Position numbers and translations under genes: made by a program. The notes under the pieces were generated by a model. It was not told where the DNA came from. It searched no databases and saw nothing but the letters and a program-made list of their open reading frames with translations. A stretch of DNA of 64,000 bases, taken from Phallusia mammillata (lineage: Eukaryota; Chordata; Ascidiacea; Phlebobranchia; Ascidiidae). Shown piece by piece: positions 46,601 to 59,600 of the stretch (position 1 is the stretch's first letter; each line of letters starts with the position of its first letter). The stretch spans positions 8,116 to 72,115 of the forward strand of contig QLIY01000591.1 in assembly GCA_003260075.1 (NCBI GenBank), read 5' to 3'.

Positions 46601-49049
46601 TTAAAGGAAAAAAGGTTTCACGCAATAGCCAATATTTTGCTCTACTACATATAGCTTATTTTCGACTTTGTCGCCGGGGAATTCTGGGGCTATTCTTAGA
46701 CTATTTTTAGTCATCTGGTAGTCTATTTTCTTCTATCTTTCTCCCTTTGGGGATGTGGAAGTTGATTTAATCGTTCGCCTTTAAACGTTTACTCAAGAAT
46801 ACAAGGAAAGAAGAGACACCCTGTGTGGCTGTTAATCAGTCAGCTGTTATTGAGATGCAAAGATCAGACTTACCAAACAATTTGCAATGAACATCATAGT
46901 TTACACTGTAGCCGCCTTTAACAAGTAGTCACCGAGGCAGGCGTGCCTACACATGCAACAACCAACAGAAAACAAAATTGGAAAAGATTCTTCAACTAAT
47001 CCACCTGGACAGCATAAAAGCAAAGATTTGTTTTGTGAAAAATTTAATTTCCATAATGGCATTTTTATTTGTTTATTTTAATCTCAGCTGATACTTCCCA
47101 GTTCTCACAATACATGTTAGCCTATATGAGGATATCATGAATACAATTTTCCAAGTGAATCTATTAAGGACAAAAATTAACATGTAAGGATTATCTGCAA
47201 TTTTCAAACGTTGTTTTTTTATGAAAAAGCTGTTTTCATAAAATCGAAAAAGTCACAACTTCAGCAAGAACACCAGCATTGTAGGCTATGATATGGCTGT
47301 TTGTAGCTTCATAAACGGAAACACAGTAGTTACATGAAGTCCAAAGCATCTAGTGTCAGTGTATTAAATGTCAGAAAAATTACATTAACCAATTTAAAAC
47401 AAAAAATGTATTTTGCTTTTTTGTCGTGTTATGCATCATTATTTTATATCAATATTTGTGTCTGTTTGATTAAAATTTATGACATCAGAAAATACAAAAT
47501 AAAACACTGGCATTTATGTTTCCCTTTTCTTTGTCTTTATGCCTGTTGGTATTGCAAGCCAGGTGCCATCTATCAACCTAGGTTTGGTATGATGGAAGGC
47601 TGAAGATGTTTCTTCTTTGGTAAGGATACTTTAAAATCAATGTCTTGTTTATTTTAAAGCCCAATCATTAGGGCAAGTTTTTGCAACTTTTGCAACTTTT
47701 TTTTACAGCTTCCGGCAGCTTCCTAAATACTCAGAATTTATGTAGTATGATGTAATAAGCTGTTTGTAGGAATTTTATGTTGCAACTTTTTGCAACTTTT
47801 TTCTATTTTTCGTGCAACTTTTGACTGCAACTTTTATCAAGTATTGCGCAAAATGTAAAGGAGTGATTTAAAAAACATGCTATAAAACTATTTTTAGTAT
47901 GGTTCTATTCTCTTTGATTTGCATAACAAAGAGCTATGTGATGGATTAGCTGCATCTCAATGTCATCTATGACGCAACAGTTGGCTTGCAAGCTTGAAGT
48001 TCAACAACCCCAGCCAAGCATAAAGTTTTATATGAAAGTGCATTCGTTATTTTGCAAGTTAGAAGCGATAACCTTGATATCTGTTAAGATGACAGTCTAA
48101 GGCAGGGATTGTCCAACCCGCGGCCCGCTAGTAATGTTAACTCCAAGAAGTATGCATAAATGCAACTTGTGCATAAATGCAACTTTTTACTGCAACTTTT
48201 GTTGAAATTAAGTGAAACTTTCTCACGTTTTTAGTGCAACAAAAACTTGCCCTACCAATCATCCAACAGTTTCTTCATTATTAAGGTGAACTTAACTGGC
48301 CACATTTTTTAGTTTTTCACTATTTTAAGCTGCAAGTTTATGTGCACACTTAGTTATCTTATCATAGAACTGTTAAACGTATTGCTACTTTTCATAGGTT
48401 TGTACCTGACAATTCAAACTGCTTTGTTTAACACTTTTTATTATTTTAAATATCTGTGCAGACAACATTTTTATTGCTTAAAACTGTCAGGATTATCATA
48501 TTTACTACATTTTATGATCAAGATTAGTTTTTTAAAACAATATTTTCACAAATTTGCTAGCAAACGAACATTTTCGCCCAACTAGTCCCAATAAAAGAGC
48601 TTTCCTGCAAATATTGCGCCTTGCCTAGCAACCAATGACGTCACTTTTACGTCACATTTAAATTTTCTTGTCAGCAAGGCAATTTAGAAATAAAAAATAT
48701 TTGGGCGTTATAGGCCCAGTAATAAAAAAATCATAAGGCAAGGCTAGTAAGCTCCCTAAAACATGTTTTTTGGGGTTTTAAAGTTATTTTTTTTATTCAC
48801 ACTTTTGTTTAAATACTCAGGTATTTACTGAAGTTACTCGGTGCACCCGGCAGCCTTGGAATGCCGGAAGGTTATTCAAAGAGCGGAAAAAGTGGAACTG
48901 ATATCCAAGTGGATCCCAACTTTAAACGTTTAACCCAGAAGCAAATTAAAATGCTTTACCAAGTTTATCAAACTGACTTTCAAATGTTTCAATACGAAAC
49001 GGGAAATATTTTAAAAGAGTCAATACCTTCGGTTTCACCAAGGGACTAA
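38506..49049 (+). CDS. Family-2 sulfotransferase-like, copy 2; probable pseudo-enzyme
   Basis: Five exons: 38506-38746, 43174-43328, 43404-43656, 44172-44343, 48821-49049. Internal exon lengths are identical to copy 1 (155, 253, 172) and the frame is open for 349 residues. The signal anchor HFLLVALVITAAVL is kept. In the 5'-phosphosulfate motif PKTGCSNMKR has become PQTEWPNLKQ, losing the Lys that family enzymes use on the phosphosulfate. In the 3'-phosphate motif VVRHPF has become VVCHPF. Both PAPS contacts are therefore damaged while the rest of the protein and all splice sites are intact. It may be a non-catalytic paralogue or an early stage of decay. The C-terminus is 15 residues longer than copy 1. 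An upstream in-frame stretch from 38467 lacks an ATG, so 38506 is taken as the start. Confidence 0.87.
40587..40851 (+). repeat. Direct duplicate block, second copy
   Basis: Near-identical to 37813-38077. It is itself flanked by two copies of a separate 77-bp block (about 40510-40586 and 40852-40928). Confidence 0.8.
41216..42903. mobile_element. Outer hAT-like MITE carrying a nested element
   Basis: Ends CAGGGCTGCCACT and AGTGGCAGCCCTG are inverted; both flanks read CCAGAGAC, a perfect 8-bp target duplication. The phrase CTTGGGAT repeats near both ends. Without the inner element it would be about 540 bp. Confidence 0.88.
41532..42677. mobile_element. Inner DNA transposon, GTAGGGGAGAGCGGGGTA ends
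   Basis: The 18-bp end GTAGGGGAGAGCGGGGTA is repeated in inverted form at 42660-42677. No clean target duplication was found and no transposase was seen, so the superfamily is open. Confidence 0.7.
45178..45790 (-). pseudogene. Decayed hAT transposase, C-terminal part
   Basis: On the minus strand, AKRFFSTLKRMQTFLRDT matches the C-terminal dimerisation region of hAT transposases (the conserved S-x-L-K-R-I-K-T-x-L-R pattern). Upstream, VDSIYNQVQ and IQAISNAEQTIAEA are further traces of a zinc-finger-MYM-like hAT protein. Stops and frame changes interrupt it, so it is dead. Confidence 0.65.
46521..46600. other. Assembly filler: 80 C
   Basis: Longest pure C run, in intron 4 of sulfotransferase copy 2. 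Confidence 0.7.
47669..48254. mobile_element. hAT-like MITE (586 bp)
   Basis: Ends TAGGGCAAGTTTTT and AAAAACTTGCCCTA are inverted; flanks are both CCAATCAT, a perfect 8-bp target duplication. GCAACTTTT is repeated many times inside, and part of another hAT end (GTCCAACCCGCGGCCCGC) lies near 48110. Confidence 0.85.
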
Positions 49050-49173
49050 AAACGTATACAGACGGAGGATTTTAAAGACACTGTAAAATGTGAAAATTCT
49101 TGTTTGAACAATTGTCGTTTAGCCGTTGTGAAACGCATCGGTTCACGTGAAAACAGTATTTTAAGACTATCGA

Positions 49174-49179
49174 AATAAA
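49174..49179 (+). terminator. Poly(A) signal of sulfotransferase copy 2
   Basis: AATAAA about 125 nt after the stop codon, in a plausible position for the 3' end. Confidence 0.5.
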
Positions 49180-49265
49180 ACTAACGTTCCACGTCGGATA
49201 CAGCTTTTTAGGTTAAAACATTGTAGGCTACTGTCGCCTATAAACTAAGTTGTGTTCTCATAAAA

Positions 49266-50099
49266 CAGTGGTTCTCAAACTTTTTTGACCGCGACCCAAA
49301 TCTGAGTTTTATGAACATCTCACGACCCAAGCCTCAAACATAAAAAAATGTATTTTTTCTGATATGCATGAAAAAAGACGCAGACGGCCATTTGTAGTAG
49401 GCCTACACAGTACTATGAAACAATTATTTATTATAAACAAATGATTGATTGATTTTAGCGGGTTTGTTGAAATTGAAACTTTTCTTTCATAAATTTTCAA
49501 TGCACGGCTCTATTTTTCATTCAAGAGACCACTTGATATTTTATGTTCAGTAAAAGGTCTGTGATTCGACTTTTAACTGTGCTGTTCGATAACGAGGCGG
49601 ACTGCAATTGTGAGGCCACGTCGTCGCCGCATAGGAGGCTGCCCATGTCAAAATGGCTGCAGGCTTAACGACGTCGATTCGTTCGACAACACCGCATAAT
49701 GCATTGTGGCTTTGCAGCACCATGATCGTTGATAGAAGTGAATCCCAAATCTAAAAATGTTTCCTTGTACGAATGCTTACTCATCCTTAAACGCTAACTG
49801 TTACATCTCCAAGTTTAGTTTCGCATGATTAACTTGTCCTATTATTTCCCATGCTACGACGTTACAATCGCCATTTGCTTAACAGTAAAGTTGGAAGCCT
49901 TCTGTATGTGGCAATGATTGGTTCATTTTACTGTACAACGTGGTCGAGTGAGGTGACTTTATTTCTACATAAGGTAAATTCGTTTGTGTTTACTTAATGC
50001 AGTAATAGTTCGTTCAGAATTGAATCACTACAGCGCGACCCATTTTTTGACCCTGCGCGACCCATGTTTGGGTCGCGACCCATACTTTGAGAACCACTG
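49266..50099. mobile_element. hAT-like non-autonomous element (834 bp)
   Basis: Ends CAGTGGTTCTCAAA and TTTGAGAACCACTG are the classic hAT-Charlie type; flanks are both TCATAAAA, a perfect 8-bp target duplication. No transposase inside. Confidence 0.92.
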
Positions 50100-51640
50100 T
50101 CATAAAACATTTTATGGATGACACAATTAATGATACTTCCCTTTGTTAACTTTAGGCTGGAGGTGAATATGAAGCCAAAAATCAGACCACACCAAGCCTA
50201 AGAATACGTATATAGTGACGTCATAAATACTTGAGAAGTGGGCGGAATAACAAAGTAAATCTACTTCTCGGAGCAAAACAAATGTCAAATTGCAACTTTG
50301 CTTTGGTGGGAGGGATTACTTGTTCTGACCAGAGCCAATACATGCGATCAAATCTAACTTTTAAACGGTGTTATTCACGCCCGAATGTCGTCAGGTCTAG
50401 CAATAACACAAAAAACGAAATTTAGGATCCAGTGATACAACCAGTAAAAGCTGACGTATCTCTTGAGTTTAACAAACCGTTCTGTGCAGATGATGCAATG
50501 CAACCATTTGATAAAAAAATGTGTTGTTAGGCCTATTTTGGTTGTATTAACCTTATAATTGGTGTAGCGGCTGTAGCCTATGTGTTACAGCCGGGTTCTG
50601 AAACCCTGGTCCATTAGATACCAAACATTTTTGCTCTTATAAAAGTATGAAAAATATTCTTGAGCCTGAAGTATTGCGATTTGCTGCAAAGCTAAAATTC
50701 CACAAACTTAGGTTTTGGATTTACTTCATTAAAGGGCGCATAAATGAAAAGTACATCATACACAACAGACAAATAGGAGAGAAACTCTTTTGACCGGGGG
50801 ATTTGGGGCCGCATTCTTTCACACAGACACAAAGATGGTTGGATCAGTAGGATTTGAACTTTGACGAACTTGTACATTTGACATCAATTTTCACTGAACT
50901 CAAAAGATATATATCCACACTTGAAGTTGGATTTTACAGTAGCACCCATTCAAGATGATACAAACTCTTTTTTTAACACAGAAAAGTCGGTTTATGGCAG
51001 TCAACTGGGCATTTGTAAGATTCGCATTCAATGCATTCAAAACAGCAAGCACTCGCATTATTCGGTGAAACACCATTGAGACTGCAGTTTATTGCAGACG
51101 GGGTTCACATACTCTTAAGGCACAGTGTCAATCATACCAGCATACCGCTAACATACACACTCACGCATTTGCCACAGAAAGGGGGTTTGTTGCGTCACAG
51201 CCGGGGTCACACACGCAATTGTGATGTCACATTTTGGTCACGCGTCAGGCATTTAACACAAACGCACGCACAGCCGAAGAAAGGGCGAACAGTCGCTGCT
51301 TTTGCTGTCTGAAAAAAAGTGTGTGTTAAAAAATGGATATGATTTTTACAAGTGGAAATATACAATGAAATCAAGAAACTTATTTTTGACAACGTATTGT
51401 TGCAATTTTTCGATTTGACTGTATCTAACAATCAATAAAACATTTGTAATTTATAATATCGCTTTTAGAGGTAGGTTTTAAAATAAAGTATTTTTTAGAC
51501 CAAAAAAAGTGTAAAACACATTTCTGCAATTAAACGTAATACATCTAACTCAGCAGAAAATGTGTAAGGACAATATAAAATTTGAATACTTTTACTGGTG
51601 ATAACAGGATAAAAATTAGCGCCCAACCTTTAAGTTTTGG

Positions 51641-54600
51641 TCATTCCCTGTTTAACTTTCTTATTTCCTTTGTTCCCCAAATTGCCAAGCTCTTCGTTTT
51701 CGACGTTTTTGAACGACGTCCCTCAGTCAACAAGTCACCTATGGCTGTTTTTGATTGAATCAACTTGGATAGGTTTGCTCCAGCAGATGGTCCAAACGCA
51801 ACGCACAGATCACTACAAATAAGCAAAGGAGGTCAAAAAACGTATTGCCAGAAAGTTTGTTGTCTCAGAAAAGGCTTTTAAAGAATGATACTTCAGTAAA
51901 GAAGTACCTTCATCAAACAATAATGAAATTGTGTTACATACGGACAATTTACAGAACAGCAACTGTAAAACCAACAGGTCACAAATTTAAGGCATTATTT
52001 TTACTTTGAGAAATATAGCATATTTTTGGGTTTTTTTCTTTTATAATGGTTAATAGGGACAAATAAGTTAAGTATTTAGGGCGCTAATATCAGAATGTTT
52101 TTCGACATTAGCATTCTCGCAAACCAAAATTTTATTTTATCTGTTTCCAGTGGTTTTAAGCAATGACAATAATGCTTTTAGTTCAAACGGGCGGCACAAG
52201 ATTACAACTTATAATCTAGCGGTTATACGGCGATTTCGTCAACCATGACTTCTTGCAAAACACGAATACCAAACACTGTGACTGCAAATTAACAGTAGTT
52301 TATACATAGCAATTGTAGGTTAAAGCAGAAGCAACATTGTATGAAATAAATTCACGGTACCCGAGCAGACCAGAGGCTGCAGCAACAGTCCCCTCCGAGT
52401 GATCCTCGTCTTTGGCGATGCTCTCGATAAACGACAGAATAAAGACAATGTGATCGTTCACCAAGGCTACGTCCTCTGCCCCCCCCCCCCCCCCCCCCCC
52501 CCCTGATCGTTCACCAAGGCTACGTCCTCTGCAACACAAAAAATATAAGTAACAGTTTAAATCTGACTACAGTGTTTTTGTAGAGTGGTTTTCGAGTGCT
52601 CAGTCAATATTGATGTCTATCTTTGAGGAAATGATATGGGGTCAGACTTTAATGCTACACACCGCTAATTTCCTTCTCGTTGTCCCCTTTTAGTCCTTGG
52701 ATAATTCCTGTGTAAGCTTCCAGGCAGCTCTCCCTTAGCTCATTGAGGTAATCAACCATGTCATAGTCCGTCTGAGAATAGTAAAAAAATAATGTTTTAC
52801 ACTACTAACGCAAGCGAATCTACAGGAATCAAGTAGAAATTGGTGTTCGTTTTCAAAGAGTTTGGTCGTGAACTACATAGTTTGTTGTTTAAGAAACGCA
52901 GGTTAAAAGTATTCTGTTTAACAGCTAATTCACTACAGACTATGACGACACGAGTGTATGACGTGAAATAATATTGAGTACTAGAATTCCTTCTGTACCA
53001 CTGTGTGCCAGCCTCTACAGCAGGGGTCGGCAACCTTTGAGGCGACGCGTGCCAATGTACTTGTTATTTCCATGTGTTAATGACCTCGCGTGCCAACGTT
53101 TTTCTAAATAATAGTGGTTCGTGCCAGCAAATATCAATAATAAAGAGAAAGTAGAGCGTTTTGTGCATGTAAGGCAAAATTTTAAGACAAAGGCAAAAAA
53201 CTATAAACAAGCAGTGTAACAGGTTAAATCGTTGCTTCAATATTAACACGCAAATCGGTTGGCGTGCCATGAAAAACCACCTCTAGCCAGGGGTTGCCGA
53301 CCCCTGATCTACAGTCTACTACAGGCCTTGAAACAGTTTATTTTTATTCAAGGACTAAATGAAAATGTTAAATAATAAAGTGTGTATTGTGTGTGATCAG
53401 GCGGTTGGAGGCTTAATCAAGTTCGCGGATCAGGTGAGAAACAAAGATCTAAAATTTGATATGAACGCATAAGGTTACCTTATCAACATGAGCACTGGCG
53501 GCCTGTTGCAGTGTCTGCATCACAATGTCTAAGTACTTCGAGAATTTTCCTCCTACAGCGAGAGCAATGTCGCCAAACACAGAAAGAATATGTGGCTTTA
53601 CACTCCGATGTACGCTGGCATCTGATAGGTTCGTCAGCAGTTCAGTCATTATTTCGTCACAATAGGGCAAGACCTGGCGACCCACTGCACGACAGATGTC
53701 ACCAACCACTCCAACTGCTGCTATGCAGACCTGTGTGACGTAATAAAGTTAAAACAGGATGTATATTTACACATTATGGGATTTGCTAGCAAGGGATCGA
53801 AATGTTCTGTTTGAGCGAAAAACGAACATCTCATGTTATTCGTCGTTCGGCCTTGTGTGTTTGAATATTATGATGTCACACATTCACAACGTAACAATAC
53901 AGGTTCGTGTCACGATGCTCAAAGGTTGTAGACAAGTTTGATCATGACTTGAGATTTTCTACATAATGTTATGCTTGGAAATCTCCAAAATCAACCATCA
54001 CTTTTGAGTGTCAAAAATGGCAGTGTTTGGTATTGGCAACTTGGCCCCATTATTCAACAACACGGACAGGCTCTGGTTTTGCAATTTGCTGCAACTCGGC
54101 GAAACAGATTTTTCAAGTTGAGATTATTTTACCTGGTATTCTGCTTTGTTCTTGAGGCCAGCAATGAGAAACTCCTTAAAGGCATCAGCATATTTCATAA
54201 ATCCATCTTTGACAACTGTAATTACAATTTCGTTTATAATATCACAAAATGGACACAATTGTTGAAGCTTACAAAAAATGTCAGAACATGCTTGAATCAG
54301 ACTATAAAACATTTTGTATCATTTGCATGTTCTTTGTGGCTAAACTTATTGAACAAAATGCACAATAAACCGCAGTACAAAAGACAGTGTTTAATGACAG
54401 AAATCTGTAGCTATAGGTTGTAAAGTGTACCACAACTTAAAAAGAACCTCTTGTCTCTGCAAAAACTACTCATGAGCCACCAACCAACAAGACTGGTGAT
54501 ATAGTCCTTTCCAGTCTTAGCAAGCTTTAAGTATGTAAGGAACTGTACCTTCAGTTAGAGTTCCCACTGCCATGAGTGCATCTTCCTGCACACCACCAGA

Positions 54601-55883
54601 TCCTGTACTGGATTTCAACATTTGAAGAAGGGAGGCCATTACATTGTCAGCAATATCTAAAAATACATCAAGGTTGCACCAGAAAGTAAGTTACAACCAA
54701 TACCAAAGGGGTCGACTAACTAGAAGCAATCGGTCAAATTTGAATTGTTGGCTTTTTCTGTGTCTAAAACTTAGTTGGTACACTAAATTAGTGCTTTGAT
54801 AAGAAACCACAAGTAATATGATCTAGATATGTGCCAATTAACTTATTTATCAATTCCAAACTTGAATAGACAAAAACAGAAAAAGTTTTTTTATAGTGCA
54901 ATAATCTTAGCAAATAAAAAACTAGATAATATTCATTGGTACTTTAGGGCAGCGCTCTTCAACTATTTTTGGCTTGGTAAACCCCTAAAGTTGTTGTGAC
55001 AAACTCATGCACCCTGTTTACTTAAAAAGGTTAACTGAGACAAAAGCGATATGAAAAATCATTATGCATATCATCATGTCAATCAAACCGAGCGGAGCTT
55101 GCAAAATTTTTTGAATTGCTACCAATACTCCAAGCATATGTTCGCGAACTTTCTGTGATCCCCCCCCCCGATTTCAACATTTGAAGAAGGGAGGCCATTA
55201 CATTGTCAGCAATATCTGAAAATATATGAAGGTTGCACCAAGTAGATAAATTACAATCCATACCAACAGGTTAAACCAAACAAAAAGTGATTGGTAAAGT
55301 TAGAATTGTTTGCTTTTTCTGTGTCTAAAACTTCATAGAAGCACTAAATTAGTGCCTTGATAAGAGACCACAAGTAATATAATATAGATCAGTGGTCTTC
55401 AACCTTTTTTAAAGCGACCCCAATTTAAAAGAAAGTAAAATCAGCATTTACATGCGACCCCATTTTTTCCGATAGGGACCCCATACTATTCCTATTTTCA
55501 TGCAAATATGGCCACTTAATTTTCAAGTAGACTTTAGACATTAGAATTCCGAGTGCATTATTACGATCAATGTTAGATCCTAAAATTTTGTTTAAATTAG
55601 CCAAGCTAATTTGCGTTAAAGCCCACCAGTTTGCAGAAATCAGTAAATTTATGTATTTTTCCCTGTACCCGTTGTATTATTTTGGACACAATATGTCATT
55701 CATATGGCTCTATCGCGTAACAAAGGGTTGGACAACTTGTGGTTTATATACATTATTGCACCACAATGATTAGATTGGGACATGAGGTACCAAGCTGTAC
55801 AGCAAAACATGAGCAAAGGCAGGGAACTAGAACAAAAACGTACCGTTTTTTGCTAATAAATTGAATTTATAACGACCCCCCAA

Positions 55884-55958
<75 letters not shown>

Positions 55959-56590
55959 ATCAAGGGTCGGCAACCCCTGGCAAGAGGTGGTTTTTCATGG
56001 AACGCCAAACGATTTGCGTGTTTATATTGAAGTGACAATTTAACCTATTACACTGCTTGTTTACAGTTTTTACCATGTCATTGTGCTAAAATTCAGCTTT
56101 ACATGCACAAAACACTCTGCTTTTTCTTTATCATCTGCTGGTACGAACCACTAACAAATAAACGACTAGATATTATTCGTTCATACTTTAGGGTACAGTT
56201 TTTTATCTTTGAACAATACCTGCAATATGTCCCCCCCCCCTTGGTGCACCCTAGGGTGCACCGTGCACACCGGTTGAAGAGCACTGTTTTAGGGTACAGT
56301 TTTTTATCTTTGAACAATACCTGCAATATGCTCTTCTTTGACCTTTCGCAAAACACTTTGAAGAGTTGCACAAAGAAGGGATTGTAAATCATTGTAATGA
56401 GAACGATCACTTGTTGACTGAATGTGGGACTAAAAATTGAAATAAATACAAACAAATGTCATAAACAATCCTTGTTTGGAACACTAGATACGGATCTGTT
56501 CATAAGTTTAATGATGACAACAACAGCCCAAATATACATAAAAAGCAGCATGCTTTATTGTTCAACGTTTCGGCACAAATGCTCATGCCA

Positions 56591-56640
<50 letters not shown>

Positions 56641-59600
56641 ATATGAAGGGCCACATCAGTTACACCCATTTATATACACTTGTGTCATGTAAAAGATCCT
56701 TATTTCTTTGACAGTACAATTGTGCCTTATACCAATGATATGTTAAGTAAACGAAATCGTACGAAACAACCACGGCCCAGAAGCAAAGTATTGACAATTG
56801 CCGCATTAATAAACAGAACTAAAACAAACCAATTGGCATTTACCTCCATTTGCAGTAGAGCATGAATTCTTTCCATAATTACTCCAGTGGTTTTTAGCAC
56901 AGTCTCATAACAATCCTTCGGACTGTTTTTAATCATTTCCATGACAGCTTCATACGCTGCGCTTCTTAGATTGTTCTGATGTCCATCGCTCCTACAGACA
57001 AGAAAATAAGAAGACATGTTTAAAGATAGAACTTACTGTTATTTCAGTTGCAGTGGAGAACACACAAACAACAGATAAAGGTGACAAGTTTTGGCTTTAA
57101 TAACCTTAATGTTAGCGATGCTCTGAATTTAGGGTGGACTGAAATATTTTTGCTAGATCATACAGGCATTAACTTGAGGTGTTCCTCAGCCCATACCTGG
57201 GCATTTCAGAATACAAACACTAAACACTATTATAGTTATAGTTTTTAACATTATAATAAAACAGCTCAAACTAATAGCCCGCTTTACACATGTTTGTGTA
57301 CACAACTGTAAAGCCATAGCATTGGCAGATAATTTTGGACAAATGAAGTTCTTCAATTGCGACATTTTACTTCATAAAAAATATTTGCACAAAACAGTCA
57401 CCAAGCCGGATTTGCGTACAGAATAAAAACTTAAGTAAAAGGAATGTTTGGTGGATGACGACTAAATGTGCTGCACTTACACTACATTATAAAGAGAAAA
57501 ACAATTCACAAAAAAACTGCGGTTCCTAGGACTAGAAGAAAGTACACAAATAAGATTTACTTTACAGTTGTTATACTGGATGAAAGTATTTTAGTTGTGT
57601 GGAGATGATTTTGCCCCCCCCCCATGAATTCTTTCCATAATTACTCCAGTGGTTTTTAGCACAGTCTCATAGCAATCTTTCGGACTGTTTTTAATCATTT
57701 CCATAACAGCTTCATATGCTGCACTTCTTAGATTGTTCTGATGTCCATCACTCCTACAGAAGGAAAATCAGAAGTTTGCAGTTGTTACTGGATAAAGACA
57801 GTTTAGTTGTGGAAAGATGATTTTTGATTTTACCTGTCAGTTGTCTGCAGCAGTTTTTCTACAACCTTTTCATAAACTTGTGACATACAGTAAGTTTCTG
57901 GGTCCTCATCACCAACATCAGCTACATCATATGCTGACTCAGCAAGGGATGAAAATGCCTGAACATATGCAGTGTTCCAACAATGACCATATCATGTTTG
58001 CTGAATGTATATTTCTTGTACTTTTTACTCACCCAGCATATATTAGTTGCTACTCTGGGTTCAGCAGTAAGACTTTCTGTCATTGCTGCCAGCAAAGGCA
58101 TCAAGAAAGTTTCTTTCAAAGCAGCTTCAGGAATCAGTTCACAAATCCTGTTGTAAGAAAAATTGTCAAAACCCTCACAACTAAATGGTTCACTTTTTTT
58201 GAAAAAACTTCCAAAATATGAGGAATTATTTTTAATTCCAAATTAAAATCAACTTTTAAAAATTTTACCAGAAAATTGAAACATACACTACTTTTAAAAG
58301 ATCAAAAAGGTATAATTTTCAAAAAACTTTCAAAAATATGACTGTCACCAACAAAGATTGCAACCATTATTATCCAGGACAAGTAAAACATTAAACATAC
58401 TCAGAAAAGCATTTCATAATTTTTCAACATTTCTGCAACCTTTGTCACTGTCCGAGTTTAAGAATATTTTACTCAAAGAAAATAGCTATAACATGTCTTG
58501 TCAGAATTTTCAGAAGCATGATTTCTGTGCTTAACTTTATATTTATGCTACCAGCAATATTACAAACCTTCCCACTGCCCATGCAGTTGTATCGCGTACA
58601 ACAACGCTTTCATCTTTCAACAGTGATATAAACATTGGCATTCCTTGCTCAACAATACTTGTTAGTTTCTCAGTGGACGGCCCTTCCAATATGGATCCTA
58701 CACACAAAAAAATTAGTACAAATGGTAATTAAAACTGTTAACATGCTTGGTTGGCAGAAGTGCAACAAAACTGGGTTGTAGGGTTGTAGGGTTGTATTTG
58801 AATGTTTATTCAAATATTAGCTGCACCAATGAATTTCACAACATACATATATTCATGTAACAATACATTAGTATGCGCAACATTCAAAACCTCCACAATG
58901 TAGTGTATGTTTATTCCCGACAAAGGTAGGCATAAATCATTGCGCTTAAAACATCTGGTGTGATTTAGTATCTCTAAAACGAAGTGTGATTTAGTTATTT
59001 CTGTTTCTACTGTAATACAATTGTGCTTAATAAAGCAAGTAGCATGGTTTACAACTATCAACAAGCTGAATAAATTTTCTTACCGAATGCCATGACAGCA
59101 GCATCTCGAAACCTCCAATCAGTATTTGTTATGTGTTCGGTAACAAAAGGCACAACCTAAAAATCACAAACACAATAATTCATTCATCTGAATACAGCAT
59201 TGCAAAAAAACATTTTCAGCTTAATTTTCAAGTCACAACTCATTTTAAATATATTTTACACAACAGGTGTAAGTCAGAGTTTCAATGGTTTATGACTTGA
59301 AATATGCCAAGTCTTGGTAAAAAATGAACTTTACTCACTGCAAGTAAATTGGTTTTAATCAAGACTGTCAACACAGCTAATTTAAGGTTTGCTGTTTTTT
59401 TGCAATTGATAGCAATATGTCAACTGCACAATAATTAACTGTTCCAAAACTACTTATGGTACAAAAGTTTTGCCTCATATCTTTTTTTGCGTTCGGTTAC
59501 AAATCCTGTGGACAAACATACCCAGTACACTTCAAGCATCACTTAAATAATAGGACACTTGACTTGATAACTCATGTTATTTTGGGTGTCCTTGCGTTTT

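Larger units (their letters stand above)
44344..48820 (+). other. Intron 4 of sulfotransferase copy 2
   Basis: 4.5 kb containing a decayed hAT transposase, an 80-C filler run (46521-46600) and a hAT-like MITE (47669-48254). A sequence CAGTGGCGACTCGTGCC near 44376 may be the end of the transposase-bearing element. Confidence 0.6.
49050..51640. other. Region between convergent sulfotransferase copy 2 and importin-beta
   Basis: Apart from the hAT-like MITE at 49266-50099, nothing recognisable. The ORFs at 50231 and 51031 show no family signature. Confidence 0.5.
54950..56286. mobile_element. hAT-like insertion in an importin-beta intron, with an empty-site copy
   Basis: Ends CAGCGCTCTTCAAC and GTTGAAGAGCACTG are inverted apart from one base; flanks CTTTAGGG and TTTTAGGG agree at seven of eight. 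The span holds several filler runs and a haplotype duplicate, so the real element is shorter than 1.3 kb. Confidence 0.6.

Noticed and set aside
50231-51431. Short ORFs between the convergent genes
   Set aside because: No conserved motif, codon pattern or splice context; random open frames in AT-rich sequence.
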